Source: Calycina herbarum
Lineage: Eukaryota > Ascomycota > Leotiomycetes > Helotiales > Pezizellaceae
Length of the DNA: 64,000 nucleotides
Assembly (NCBI GenBank): GCA_001414485.1
Contig: LLEY01000039.1
Coordinates: forward strand, 124,001-188,000
Reading direction: 5' to 3'
Shown one piece after another: positions 1-11,560 of this stretch. Made by a program: the position numbers and the translations under genes. Within the stretch, counting starts at the first letter, position 1, and every line of letters begins with the position of its first letter. Below the pieces are notes generated by a model that was not told the DNA's origin, made no database searches, and saw only the letters and a program-made list of their open reading frames with translations.

Positions 1-397
1 CGCGCGGACAAGTCGATAGTGATAACCTCAGGTGGAGTTAAAGATTGTGAAAGCCTTCGGTCACCATCACACGATTCGGCAACATGACCAGGCAGATTGT
101 CGTTCTCGTTCTCGGTTTGATCAGATAACTTCTTCCTCTTCAATCGGCGATCCAATCTCAATTGGGCGAGCTTTGTGTAGTCACCATTGAGGGGCAGCTC
201 TGTCGTGCTAGTATCGTCCTTGGGCTTCTCCGCTCGTCGTTTGGGAGGGTTGCTACATCCGAGTAAGTCTCAATTTCAATGACTACTCTGATTGATCCTG
301 ACCTTGAATTATCATGGTTTGAGTCTGGTTCTATGCCCTTCGGTCCGCATATCTTGCCTGGAGGAGACCCCTGCATGGGCAAAGATGTTCCTCCCAT
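1..397 (-). CDS. partial hypothetical protein, runs off window start
   Basis: Two minus-strand frames appear to belong to one gene whose 3' part lies outside the window. From position 397 an ATG-initiated frame reads about 45 plausible residues (Gly/Pro/Ser-rich, then an acidic stretch), and from about position 252 a second frame stays open for over 80 codons to base 1. The second frame holds a basic cluster (RRLKRKK) that could act as a nuclear localisation signal, followed by an Asn/Glu-rich stretch. The frames join near 245-260, either through an intron acceptor (TGTAG at about 253-257) or through a one-base indel like those seen in other genes of this window. No domain is recognised. Confidence 0.35.
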
Positions 398-1553
398 TTA
401 GTTACGTGTTGTAGCAGGTATGCTCTCTATGTGTATTCGGTGCATGCATAGGTTCTTGGGACGAACCATCGAAATCGAGATCACTAAGTATACGTCCTGT
501 TAGCGGGCGGCCTATAATAGGCATAGAACATATAAGATGCGTACCTGATGCGCCTCTACAACAACGTCGTGTTCTTCTTCCTGGTCCGTGTATTCATGCA
601 TCGATATTCGTATGGAATGCGGATGGAATCGTTCAACAAGGTCTTGGGTCAATTAACGAGGCGCACGTAGATCTCGGCGCAAAGCGAACTCGAAACTAGG
701 ACCCTATAGATCGGAGCTTCTGCGTACCAAGAGAATGGCAATGAGTGTATCTTCGAGTTGGTCCACTGGTGGCTTTTTCTAAGATGGACGTTTGTTGAAG
801 GAAGGCTACGAGCCGCTTGTGGTGAAGGCCTGAGCTCTGGTCTCACGCTAGCCCAGCAAGGGCTAGGCCACCCCGCGTCTAAGGATAATCGCACCCCTGA
901 GTTGGCGCCCCATACCTCACTCCAATGCCACTTTATGCATATGACTTCTCTTAACATTGATGACTGTGACATGATTTTAGTAAAGAAACTGTGAGAGAAT
1001 AGTGTAAAGTAGGGCATTATATTTATTGGTTGGTGGCCCTGGTTACATGGAAGCTGCTAGAACGGCCACCACCCTCAGGGGATGCGATTATTTATCCTTC
1101 AGCCAAAGTACAACCTCTCCACTCTCTTAAGCTCTCTTTTTTACTCACTTGGCTCGCTAATATAGCAGTATACACTCGACTCTCATACCTCACAGCAAGT
1201 AGTGGTTCACTCCGCAAGTTGGATGATGGAGAGGGTGATGATAGACAGGGTGACAATAGAGACGACTTTAAGTGACACACAATGTACCAGCGGTGTATAA
1301 TTATATTCTTCAAGTCATGACCAGAGAGTAGCGAGATACCGTGTTAGACAATTAATCCTGAGCTACTAAATGCTACAGAGATGATCCGATTGAATGGAGG
1401 GATGCTATTATACATTATACTTAAGGCACTTTACCCCCCGCCACTTTTTCCAGCTCATCAACCCTCAATCGCCCAAGGGACCATGTAATTAACCCACTAT
1501 TGACTGAGTTGTCATCCAGAACTGGGGACTTACTACAGCGTAGGTAAGCATGG
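398..1553. other. intergenic, nothing recognised
   Basis: Open frames on both strands around 649-1313 overlap each other and show no family resemblance or convincing splice structure. I see no RNA gene. The stretch is composed like ordinary intergenic sequence. Confidence 0.4.
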
Positions 1554-2679
1554 TTAGAGTAAATCTCGTGTTTGGTTCTTACCCAGAAGAGGAGTTGAAT
1601 TTTTTTTTTTTGAGGAGGCGGCACAGAGGGAACATCCGTCACTCCAACGCCGGCAGTGGAAGGTGTACGTTTCTGTCATGCTATTAGTGATCGCCTGGAT
1701 GGAATATCCCAACAGAAGACAAACCATATCAGAAAAGCAGCTCTCATAGACACTAGCAAACTCATCGGCAGTACCACGGACCGTTGTGAATAAGCCCACC
1801 ATGTCTTCTGGGGGTAGGTCGGTTGGGTTGATCCAAATGGAGCACCCACGAGCTTCCTTTATTTTGTTCAGGAATGATTTGACGGTATGTTGGGTGTGTA
1901 TCACTTTCAAGGTAGTTCCGGCAACAACAAGTCCACTAGCTCCCTGTAGAAGATCGACCTCTATAACTCTTTCGTGCTTTTTGGTGTCAAAGGTGAATGT
2001 CCCATCTATGTCGCCATACAACGCCACCCTTGGTCGTAGTGCTCCTTCTCCGCAGTCAAGACATGTAGTTTCCTCAACAAAGCGACCATGTTTCTCCATA
2101 TCATATTCAAAATCCTTCCGGCACTTGTCGCAAAAGACGTAAGTCAATAGTCCATGTAGCACGATTGTCTTAGGCCACGGTTCCGTGGGGGGCAGAGTGG
2201 TATTCAAAGCTGGGTGAGCATCGTCCTCCGTTCCTATTCCATCAATGTTTGTAGTATAGATTCGTCCTAAATTACTCCAAGCAGCAATTGATTGATCGAA
2301 CTTGGTAGGGCTTCCAGCTTGGCTTTTTTCGTAAAGGTCGTCGCATGCTCGGAGGTAGGTGGCACGATCGGCGGCCGTCTTGAACATATTGACATGGAAT
2401 AAATCCTCGCCCTGCTGATATTGTGCAAAAGATCCCATTCTCAGAACGGAAAGGAGGTACTATCGGAGGGTCAGATAGCGTTCGGAAATCATGATGAGAA
2501 ATGAGGCTGGCACATTTTGACTTACTTCCTGCTGGTATCGAAACCCCAGCACCATTGAAGACAATGACCATCTTCGCCCGGCTCAATTTTACCACAAGAT
2601 CCCATAGCCCAGCACTGACTTCAGAGGCTCCTGCAGGTATTTCGTGATCCCATGGGCTTTGCGCTTGTGGGGGACTCAT
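1554..2679 (-). pseudogene. sirtuin (SIR2-family NAD-dependent deacylase), frameshifted
   Basis: Exon 1 (2526-2679) opens with about 35 residues and reaches the nucleotide-binding motif FNGAGVSIPAG. A 66-bp intron (GTAAGT donor at 2520-2525, acceptor at 2460-2461) restores GIPPFRSENGIF, the sirtuin GIPDFRS loop with P in place of D. The rest of the family lies in another frame, starting at AQYQQG, so one extra base in the T4 run (A4 on the plus strand, 2427-2430) breaks the gene. Downstream are TTNIDGIG (canonical TQNIDGLE), the catalytic His in VLHGLL, two zinc pairs CDKC and CLDC, LRPRVALYGD and VAGTTLK. Known family role: NAD-dependent removal of acyl groups from lysine. The C-terminal end after about residue 330 is uncertain and may hide another intron. 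It is a true pseudogene or an assembly indel. Confidence 0.8.
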
Positions 2680-3142
2680 TCCGAACCTTGCGCGTAGGGA
2701 AAACAGGCGGTTGCAAAGGGGAGCGCGATGAATCGAAAATTGGTGCGCGAACTGACACGCGCTCGGCTCCTGATACTTGCGACCGAAATATCATAATTAC
2801 CCCGTGAAAATGCGTGGCACAGTAATTGAAGGCGATCGCATTTCAGCCACCGTTACTATCCTGTTGGGTCGCGCTAGTGCTTCGAGCACAGACACTCCGC
2901 CGTCCCTCTTTAAATCTACTTTTCCTTTTCGCATCACTCCACGCAACTTCACCTCCCCACTCGCTATGCTATGACCACACGGTCGGTTTTTGCCTCCCCC
3001 TCCTTACCACAAATCAATGGGATCCTCCTAATCAACCTCATCAACAGTTATTATATTACCCGAGTCTCGGCCCCGAGTTCACTGGAAAGAAGGTTGGAAG
3101 CACAATCACCTTCCTTCATTCTTGTTTCTCCCTTCAGACATA

Positions 3143-3936
3143 ATGGACCTCACTCAATGGTATGCGATATCCATTAGCATAGCATTTGCCTCACTTTTAC
3201 TCGATCGTGTCGGTCTGGTTACCGCTACTTTTCTTGCTACTCGTTTCAAGCTTTTAGCTCTCAAATTTGTTGTCTATCCACCCTTTGTTCAACGTCGCTA
3301 CTGGGCCGGCGTCTCTCGATTTCATGCTTTATTCATCACCAGTTATTTTGTGATAAATGGGTCTTGCATGGGCCTTGGTGTTCGAAGCACAGTGGGCCTT
3401 ATTATTCGATCTAGCACCATGGCATCGATTAATATAATCCCACTCTTCTTAGGGGCCGAACAAGCGCACTTGCCAGCTTCCTTGGCATCTCTCTTTATAC
3501 CTACTACTTGGCCCACCACTAGATTAGAATGCTGGTCATTCTCCAAGGTCTTGTACATTCTACGCCTGTGGTCGCATCTGAAAAACTGTGGACGTTCGAT
3601 TTTTCTCAAATATATGGGATCTCTGTAGGCAAGCGAGTCTAGCGCTATGCCCGATCATACTAATTTTCTATGCAGTCTATATCCGCGCTTGCTCTACTGC
3701 TTTTTTTGTCCTTCTGGTTCATTCGCCGCTTGATGTTTAAATTCTTTTTGAAAATTCATCTTCTACTAGCACTTATTGTAGTCCTCGTACTATTGAAACA
3801 CGTCTCATTGTCTAGAATTTCTAGTACTGTCTTTCCCATTGCAGCCCTCTCCGTTTGGGGTCTCAACGCCATTCTGGGGCTTGCAAGAATACTCTTTCTT
3901 AATGTTGGTGGGGCTAAAAATAGCTACGAGGATTAA
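3143..3936 (+). pseudogene. ferric reductase (FRE-type) transmembrane domain, decayed and truncated
   Basis: The N-terminal part from ATG 3143 is intact: a membrane helix, the KFVVYPPFVQRRYW stretch, then FCMG/GVRST-like and MASINIIPLFLG motifs typical of fungal cell-surface metalloreductases. After the G4 run at about 3451-3454 the family continues in another frame (GRTSALASFLGISLYTYYLAHH), implying loss of one G. That frame then meets TAG at about 3522 exactly where the family has Trp (TGG). A consensus intron follows (GTAGGC at about 3627, branch ACTAAT, acceptor CTATGCAG ending near 3674), leading into FWFIRR, FFLKIHLLLA and a WGLNAI/LARILFLN region. The FAD- and NADPH-binding domains are missing, replaced by AT-rich sequence. 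Intact members reduce Fe3+ at the plasma membrane before uptake. Confidence 0.8.
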
Positions 3937-4918
3937 GTAAGTATAACCTAATTTGATGGCGAGGCGAGCGTTAGTGCTAATCTGATAATAGTTAAGTTGA
4001 AAAGGCCGTTGCGCCTTCGCCTAGGGTAGTATATGTATCTATTCCTTTCTGACATAGGACTCCGCCGTCGTTTTTAAGCTTATCCTTACGTTATTGCGTA
4101 GTGGGACGATTTATTTAACGCCAGGAACCTGTCCTTCTTGGTACAACCCCAGAATGGGTTTAGTAGTGGTTTAACGAGAAGAAAAGCTATTTAGAAGGTT
4201 GTGCTAGATAGGCTGTATGGGATTGATCTACAACTGGAGAACTACGAAACGGTTATTCTTATTGCGAAAGGGATCGAGATTGCTAGGATATTACTATACG
4301 CTCGGCACATTATATATCCACGAGCAAGTAAAGGGAAGGATAATGAGGCATATCGTCGTGGTTTAATTACTCGGAAGTTAGATGTATTTTAGATTATAGA
4401 AGAAAATTGCCAACAGGACAGATGTCAGAGTTATAAGCAAAAGACTCCGAAAAGGTAAGTACACCCGCTGAAGTTCTCTTACAACCAGAGGTTAATCTTA
4501 GAAGCTGCTTCGTACGTTTAATTTATTAGCATTTACTACAAGCCCTGATAGATATTTCCTGTTATAGAGTTAGAGCTTTATTATATGTTACGAGTATCTT
4601 AGTAGCCTTAAGCTACTAAGTCTATCTTTATCTATTCTTCGATTCTTTAGTTTTAGTTCTTTACTTTGTATTTTAAGAGTAAATTAGAAATAAATACCGA
4701 GTCTGTTATATATTCTAAAAGACTGTCTCATTATCTAATTCCTCGTATTACCTAATAACATGGAACAGGTAATATAACACCCCCCCCCCCCCAAGTCACT
4801 TGTATAGTGCTGTTACTAGAATTTCGGCCTCGGAAATTTCTCTAAAATCCTCAATCCAAACCCTTCAGGACTATTAATACTCAATTAGCTCTTGCATTGT
4901 GAAAATGCGAAGTGTGAC
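3937..4918. other. AT-rich decayed sequence with a poly-C run
   Basis: The expected 3' half of the ferric reductase is absent. From about 4500 to 4780 the sequence is AT-rich with many TA dinucleotides, as in RIP-mutated DNA, and a 13-base C run sits at 4780-4792. I recognise no coding remnant here. Confidence 0.45.
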
Positions 4919-6265
4919 TTACTCCAGCATGTTATAAGATTGCCAGGTCTCTGCATCCCAGAACACATATCCAGCCCGCCGAAACCCCTCGAAATCCTCT
5001 CCTCTCCACTGATCAGTGGATGTACCATGAACATACATCTCGCGCGAATGCCCCCCTGTCGACCAATACAAGCCGACATTTCCATCCATCCAATCGTCTG
5101 GGTCTTCTCCACCGGTAAATTCAGTCTCCCTTTTCCTGAAGTCTGCGTCGCTCCTAGGCCCCGTGCCTCCATCAATCACTGAAAACATCCCTGGGTCAAC
5201 ATTTAGAGCTTCTCCTAGAAACACTCTACGATCTTGGTTTACCGATGCCCATTTCAACACCAACTCTCTCAAAGTTTCACCCTTCGCTTGAAACATAGCG
5301 AGCAAATCTTGGACAGGCAATGCTGCGAAAAATGTCAACTTCCCTCTGAGATCGTCCCGCACCAACTCCACGGCAGAGAAATCTGCTCTCCGATGAGGAT
5401 TCCCAGTATTCGGCACGGAATCACTTCTTTGTGTATTCGGAGGACCATCAAGGCAATTGAACTCGTAGTCATCTATTTCTTTCCATTTCTGAAAGACTCT
5501 GTCGGCTATGAAATCGTAGATGCAACTGATTTCTTCAACTTCCCAACCTTGGAACCGACAAAGAAATCTTTCGCATAGTTCGTCTTCACTCCAAACAACC
5601 TCGGCAGATGGAGCGAAGAGATTACCAAAAATTACGAAGCGGTAGATGCCACGGAAGATCCGTTGTCTTTCGATGGTTGAAGTATCTTTAAGTGTGTACG
5701 AAATCTGCGGTGCTGGGGGCTCGGTAACAAATCTAAAGCTTTGAGTGAAAACGGGTAGCGTTTCTTGGACGTAAAGATCTGCTATAACTTTGACGTTCTT
5801 ATGCAACTCCCACAATGGCAATATATCCTCACTGAGTGGGAAATTGTCCGGCTCCTCCACCTGATGACTTTCTTTCCATTCCTCCCAAACACCCATCTCA
5901 TACTCGTCAAGGTAACCGTCAACCCACCTCATAACTCCGGATCTGGGGAGATAATAAGACTCCATCCATTCCAACGCTTGAGTTTTGGGAAGGCCACGGA
6001 TAGGTATCTCTACATCTTCTCCATCCACTTTCTGGATGGTGGTGAATCGGGAAGAGTTGAGAGCTGCTACAGCATCGACCATGAGATCAGGGCCAATATC
6101 GCGAAGGATGACAATCGAAAGAATATGCGACCGATAGTCGCGGAAAACACAATGAAGATGGGGTGATGCTTGGATGAGCGCCCAAAGACAGTTCATATCG
6201 GGTATATTTTCTAGGATCAAAGCTCCCACCTCGACAGGTATACTCTCAAGGTGAGGTTCGCTCAT
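4919..6265 (-). CDS. F-box-like protein
   Basis: Single open frame of 448 residues. Residues 6-45 (SIPVEVGALILENIPDMNCLWALIQASPHLHCVF) fit the F-box pattern: a Pro-Val-Glu start, hydrophobic spacing, and a SPHL helix end. F-box proteins bring substrates to SCF ubiquitin ligases by binding Skp1. The remainder is acidic and Trp-rich, without recognised repeats, resembling large lineage-specific F-box families of ascomycetes. The start has a reasonable context with a stop upstream. The TAA stop overlaps a perfect donor-like GTAAGT, so a further 3' exon cannot be excluded. The flanking AT-rich DNA suggests an accessory neighbourhood. Confidence 0.75.
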   Translation of the reverse strand: MSEPHLESIPVEVGALILENIPDMNCLWALIQASPHLHCVFRDYRSHILSIVILRDIGPDLMVDAVAALNSSRFTTIQKVDGEDVEIPIRGLPKTQALEWMESYYLPRSGVMRWVDGYLDEYEMGVWEEWKESHQVEEPDNFPLSEDILPLWELHKNVKVIADLYVQETLPVFTQSFRFVTEPPAPQISYTLKDTSTIERQRIFRGIYRFVIFGNLFAPSAEVVWSEDELCERFLCRFQGWEVEEISCIYDFIADRVFQKWKEIDDYEFNCLDGPPNTQRSDSVPNTGNPHRRADFSAVELVRDDLRGKLTFFAALPVQDLLAMFQAKGETLRELVLKWASVNQDRRVFLGEALNVDPGMFSVIDGGTGPRSDADFRKRETEFTGGEDPDDWMDGNVGLYWSTGGHSREMYVHGTSTDQWRGEDFEGFRRAGYVFWDAETWQSYNMLE

Positions 6266-6857
6266 TTTGAAATCAGATGCTCACTTACGAGGGTATAGAG
6301 GGAGAGATAAATCAAAATACAATTTACGTACAAATGTTGGGACCAACAGAAGGAACAGAAACACAGCCACATACGGAGTCCTGAAGATTAGTCAGCACGG
6401 GGAGATTGTACTTTTCCGGCAAATCAGGAATATCGTCAAGTTACTTATGTCGGGCTAAAAGTTAACTTACCAATATGAATTTATTAGGGTAGAAGGGTGT
6501 GGTGTACTGAAGGTCATGGAGAATTGATTGATTTGTGTAGGTAGTCTAGCTAGGTCTATATATAGGGAGTGAATACTGACAAATAAGTGGAATGTGCTAT
6601 GGTAGTGCTTTGAACAAGTGATACATAATGAGTGACACGGAACGAATAATACGGAACGAGTGATACAAAACAAGTGATTATACCAGTGATTAAGATAGTA
6701 GATCATACAGTGGATCAAGATAGCAGATCATACAGTGGATCAATGTGGGGATAGATGATGGGGAAAGCAGTAGATCAAAAGCCGGGATATATATGGATCC
6801 AGCACAATAGAATTATTCATGGAATTGTTATCTCAATCGTATTGTTCTAAAAGATAA
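6266..6857. other. intergenic with degenerate short repeats
   Basis: No gene supported. From 6590 to 6690 variants of a GAACGAGTGATACA-like word recur, followed by a clear 25-bp tandem duplication listed separately. The stretch separates two minus-strand genes and may hold the F-box gene promoter at its left end. Confidence 0.45.
6693..6742. repeat. 25-bp tandem duplication
   Basis: Two adjacent 25-bp copies (6693-6717 and 6718-6742) differ at one base (AGATAGTAGATC versus AGATAGCAGATC). Likely recent slippage or tandem duplication. Confidence 0.8.
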
Positions 6858-8078
6858 TTACATTATAATACATGAGTTTGGTACTGCGACGAAACCCGCG
6901 TTCCTTATCTTCCTGTTTCCTTCCCCCATGGCGTATATTTGAGAGTAGTGTGGCGCTGCTTTCGGCCCAAGCTTCCAGGCATCGCAGACTCTGTCTATAA
7001 CTTCTTCAATATTGGGAATTTTGGCTTTCCATAGCTCTGCTGTCGCTTTCTTGTCAAGGACCTGCCACTCGGTGGCGCTTCTTGTCTTTGGCTTGGAAAT
7101 TATTCCACTTCCCTTGGTTTTGATAACCTCTTTGGTTTCCTCCGGCGTCAAATGCAATGATTGGAACTCTGGCGTTTTCCTCAGTGCATCGGCTATTTCA
7201 CACTCTCTCACAACTCTCTCAACTGGTTTTGTAACTTTATACCCCGAACGAAATTTTTCGTTGTCTTCGCTTCTGAGATTATAAATCGAAGTACCGACAG
7301 ATTCAGCCACGGTAAACAGCGCGTTTTTTTCCGGTGTGAGTAGGTTCTTGTCTTGAAGATGGATACGAGCTGCTGAAATGGCATCGGCCATCTTCGCATA
7401 AATATGCTCAAACTGAGTTGCGCCAGTAGCGATGTTTGGTATTTTCATCCACCCATCCCATCCCAACTTGGAAATCTGTTGCTCCAATTTGTATTCATTT
7501 CCAGAATGATACGCAGCAAAATTTTGACCGTCGATATCGGGTGGGAATCCAATTCGTGTTTGATCAGTACCATCACCCTTGCGCCAGTACATTCCAAAGT
7601 TTTCGATGTAATACTTCTTTTTCTTGTCGGTAGGCTCCGAGGCGGCGGGTGGGTCACCCAAGCCTGGCATGGGCTTCTTGGGCGGCTGGGGAGTTTCTTC
7701 AGGAACTTTTACATCTGGAGCCTCAGACCACACATATCGCAACACCTAAATTTGCCGAGAACAGAATCAGTATTTTTCCAATTTTGTCCTCTTCATGAGA
7801 AGGTAATAGACGAGATTCAGATAGCTTACCTCAAGAAAAGTGCATCTTTTACCTGGTCGGCTACCTTCACAACCAGGTGCGATGGTAAAAGGGCCGGGCT
7901 TATAGTACTCCTCGGCAATATATGCATTGTAAATAAGCATTCTGTCTTGGTTTTAGTTCTTGTTTATTAAAGTTCCTCAGAAGCCGCTTTCGGTGTACCT
8001 TTCGTAAGCCCCGCGATCTCCAAGTCCAACAACGGATGCTAACAGGCAAGAAACACCAACAGCAATTGACAGCTTCAT
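6858..8078 (-). CDS. secreted protein of unknown function ending in a CAAX-like box
   Basis: Three exons: 7999-8078, 7830-7941 and 6858-7745, with GTACAC and GTAAGC donors; the joined frame gives 359 residues. The N-terminus MKLSIAVGVSCLLASVVGLG is a good signal peptide. Next comes a Cys-containing segment (PGCEG...RCTF) with PGPFTIAPG, a Pro/Lys-rich linker, then a mixed alpha/beta region with NFGMYWRKGDG and later charged helices. No known domain is recognised. The last four residues are CIIM, which fits a farnesylation CaaX box; that is hard to reconcile with secretion, where the box would normally be irrelevant. It could be a coincidence, an effector-like protein, or a product with an alternative start in exon 3. 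Confidence 0.8.
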
Positions 8079-10011
8079 GGTGTGATGTAAGAAAAATGAA
8101 CGAATGGTACGTAATGTGGTTTGGCTCGTCCAGTACAAATAGAGGAGAAAAATGGTGTAAGGACAGTGGTTTTCTCTCTTCCAAAAAGAGTGGATATATG
8201 AAAAGACAGTAGAATGAAGAGAGAGTATCTATGGTTCTTGAGATCTAAGGAGGATACAATGCATCTGAAGTATATAGAGCTATGTGAAATAGAATAGGAC
8301 AGGCATAGCCACCTTACTTTTGTCAAATTAACATATCCACGTAGCGCTACGAAAGGCGTCGAGTGTGGTACGGCCATGGGAGACTGTACCCCATTTTCAC
8401 GGATCGCGTAAAAGTTGCTTAGAGGATTCTGACAGACAGTGCTATTTTAGGGGAATCCTCATGTTGGAAGGCAAGGTACATCTGTTAAAACGTTTTAAAA
8501 TTTAGTTCTCATTGAGGTGATCGACGAAAGGATGTTGGCGGATAAAAAGTAGTTCTAATAACGTTTTTTGAGAAGGATTTCAGCTTTTTGCGTAAATTCC
8601 AACAAACAGGGGCGGGGGCATATCGGGAGCTTATTTCCATGCATGGCGGCTCCCTCGAGTAGTCTGGCAATATTTTTTACCAGCCAGGATCTCAATCTGT
8701 ACAATACCTAATTGCAGATGTTCGTCTCAATTAGCTCAAATTAATTGGGGCGGGTGTCTTCTACATAATAATTAGCGTTAAGCACTAATGAAGACCTCGA
8801 ACAGAGGTCGAACCTCATCTAAGGAAAGAAAATAGGTGGGTGTTGGGAAGGTGTTGGAAAGCATTTTCTCCTACCTGGCGCCAAGCAAAGACCTTCGCCG
8901 AATTTCCCCCGAGACCAACCAACCTCCTATTTCAGGAATCCTACCAACAAACCAACATCCGTATCATTTCTTCAAATCCTACCAACAGGCCCCTCGTTTC
9001 TTAAAAATCGCAAAAGATATCGGCGCTGCATGAACCCCTTTTAAGCGAGGGCCTGGTGGTTGGCCCCCACCATGTGCCACCAACAAGCAAGCTGGCGGCT
9101 CCTTTCCCCTTATGTCAAATATATGTACCTGCATCTTACTCTCCCCCCCCATTGGTATTGTCTGTCACGGGTAAGGGTGGTTTGGCTGTGGAAATGTCTG
9201 TGCGTCTGCAGACAATTCAGGGGGGAGAGTAATAACTTGATCCTTATGTTATGTTTACGTACTCAATGGTGCTTTTTTTGACGGCATACTACGAGAGGCG
9301 AAGCCCCAATACAACCTCCCAAATGCTTAGCGCTAGTTGATGATTCCGTACCTTGATGTCAAGCCTTTCATTGAGTTTTGAAGAAGGGATCTCGACTGTG
9401 TTACTGCTCGGAAGCTAAAATAAAGTTGGCCTCATTGCCTTTACTTTGATTCCTCATTTTCTTTGCTTTCATCACTCTTTTCATATGTACCACTATTTAT
9501 CGTCTCCTTTTGCGGTGGGCAAGTAAGTGAGTTTGACAAGCAATATTACGTCTCCTAATTAATTTGATTCTGTCAAACGCTCTCGAGTAATAGAATCTTA
9601 TGAATAGATTTAAGTAACAACTTGATACTTCAAGGGAGTATAGTACTAACTTCAGCCCCACTATTGAACAACTTACATTTTACATTCCCCTCATCACTCT
9701 AACAAAACTTGGTATGTTCTTCACTTCAACCGGCAACAAGCTAGCTTGCTTCCTGACGGAACGTTTGCTTCTTGACACCTCCTGCCATATATTACGCCTT
9801 ACTGAGGAACCATTTTTATTTGTTATTTTCTGTTCTCAGTCAGTCCCTTTTTCCACCATGACATTATATTGCATCAATAAGTGTCTGCTTGTCTGCTTCA
9901 GTCCGTAACCTATACCACGTAGATGACCAACTCATCGACTCAAGATGAAGTGTATAGCTTCGCACTGCTATATAAAACCTGCCTATGCCCTAGATAGAAG
10001 AACGCTTCTTT
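8079..10011. other. intergenic, nothing recognised
   Basis: About 1.9 kb without a supportable gene. Short open frames (8836-9033, 9060-9281, 9714-9908) lack family resemblance and codon character. No tRNA-like cloverleaf was noticed. The left 300 bp should contain the promoter of the minus-strand secreted-protein gene. Confidence 0.4.
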
Positions 10012-10454
10012 ATGCATCATCCTTCCAAATATTCCAAGCAAAGCAAGAGACGAAAGTTAAGACTTGAAAAGGAAATGTCCGGAACTACAACGAAGGTTGG
10101 GCCAGAGAATGAGCTCCAAGGTAGGCAGGCCTCTTTACCCAATGAAAAGGAACGCCAAAGCACCACTAACAATTGCCAATTCCAGCTCTTGCTCAGACTT
10201 TAGCGCGCAAAGCCTCTGTATTGACAGAGAGAGTCAGAAATCAACTTCTGAGAATGGAGGAAATACAAACAGCGGTGGTTGAGTGGGGTATCATGGCATC
10301 CATGTTGACGGACCAATACAAAAGGGCGGAGATGAAGGATCTTCTAAGAACTCTTTCTGAGAACTCTGGGCGTTGCAAGACAGTTGGAAAAAATGGAAAC
10401 TGTGACGAATCGTCTCGAAAATACACCGAATACCATAATTTAAACCCACCGTGA
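10012..10454 (+). CDS. small basic helical hypothetical protein
   Basis: Two exons, 10012-10120 and 10186-10454, separated by a 65-bp intron with donor GTAGGC, branch CACTAAC and acceptor TTCCAG; the join gives about 125 residues. The N-terminus is very basic (SKQSKRRKLRLEKE), suggesting nuclear import, and the middle is a heptad-like helix. An in-frame ATG at 10075 is an alternative start. After about residue 110 a second frame offers an equally helix-like tail (ARQLEKMETVTNRLEN) ending in TAA near 10444, so a one-base shift near 10370 is possible. No family is recognised. Confidence 0.5.
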
Positions 10455-11560
10455 TGTGATGTGTACATACAAAACGAACGTGAAGTCAAGAGCGGCCTCT
10501 CATGTAAGAACTATAAATTATCAAGACAAAAAACTCCGACTTGGTCATACGAAAGTGGTAAATGATTACTTGTGCAGAGGCTTTGGGAGTGGGGGGAATA
10601 AGCGAGGGTCGTGGCGCTTCAGAGATGGAGAGAAAGGGATGAAATTTATTTTAGAACGCGGTGATTCCAAAAGATAATAATCGTATTATATTTGAGTAAG
10701 CTCTTGGAACATGGTACCTAAAGTCTACGAGAATCTTGAAGTCTCACTTGTTCGCGTACGAAATAGAATGCCTCTTTTCATGAAGAAATGATCTAGAAGA
10801 AAGATAACCATGTAAGCGAACTTTTTATCTACTGGAAGTAGTTTTATTCATAATCCATCCTGTTCTAACGGGAAGATGAAGTTAAAGAAGTAAGAGGAAA
10901 AACACATGGTACTGTACTCAATGGTCCTTGTTGGATTATGATACCAGAGCGCTTTGTTGTTTGGCAATTTGGATTGCACAAAAATAACTCTGGATTCCAC
11001 GATATCCATTGCAAAGGGTACTACCACCAAACATAATAGTATCACAGAAGAGGGGTATCATGGGTGAAACTGTCATGTGGCATACTTAAAGTGTTCATGT
11101 CATTCTTTCAAGGTTCGTAACAACGAGGAGATCGAATTGTGTTATAATGTGTCGTTTCAGGTGAAGACTACTTTGTAGCTAGTTCACGTGGCCTGGAAAG
11201 GGCTACATAAGAAGGACCTACGTAGCTACTCTTAGATAAGACAGAGAAGAATAATACACCACTTTGAGCACCAGTTTAGGTACCAGTTTTATAACCTTAA
11301 GTTATACCAACATAATGAGTACGTTAATGATTTTCCTTGTACAAGTACTTGATCAAAGTTTGTAGAATCCTCTTTTCTTTTTGTTTTGGAACTACTCATA
11401 AACCAGAATGTGAAGACTCTAAATCACTGACCACTCCTGTTCTCTCCCCTCTCTTCTTGAGCTACATCCAATGTTCATTTTCTTATCCTTTCATGGGGTG
11501 GTCTTCAACTAGTTTTGTCTTTCTTTCTTTTTCTTTTCTTTCAAAAATGCCAAAAGCTAC
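10455..11560. other. intergenic, nothing recognised
   Basis: No coding frame with family resemblance. A duplicated word pair GTAGCTAGTTCACG/GTAGCTACTC near 11175-11235 is the only structure noticed. Confidence 0.35.

Noticed and set aside
649..1313. Overlapping open frames on both strands
   Set aside because: Cross-strand overlap, no family resemblance, no splice signals or start context that would favour either.
4780..4792. Poly-C run as a functional element
   Set aside because: A single 13-base homopolymer in decayed AT-rich DNA; more likely slippage or sequencing noise.
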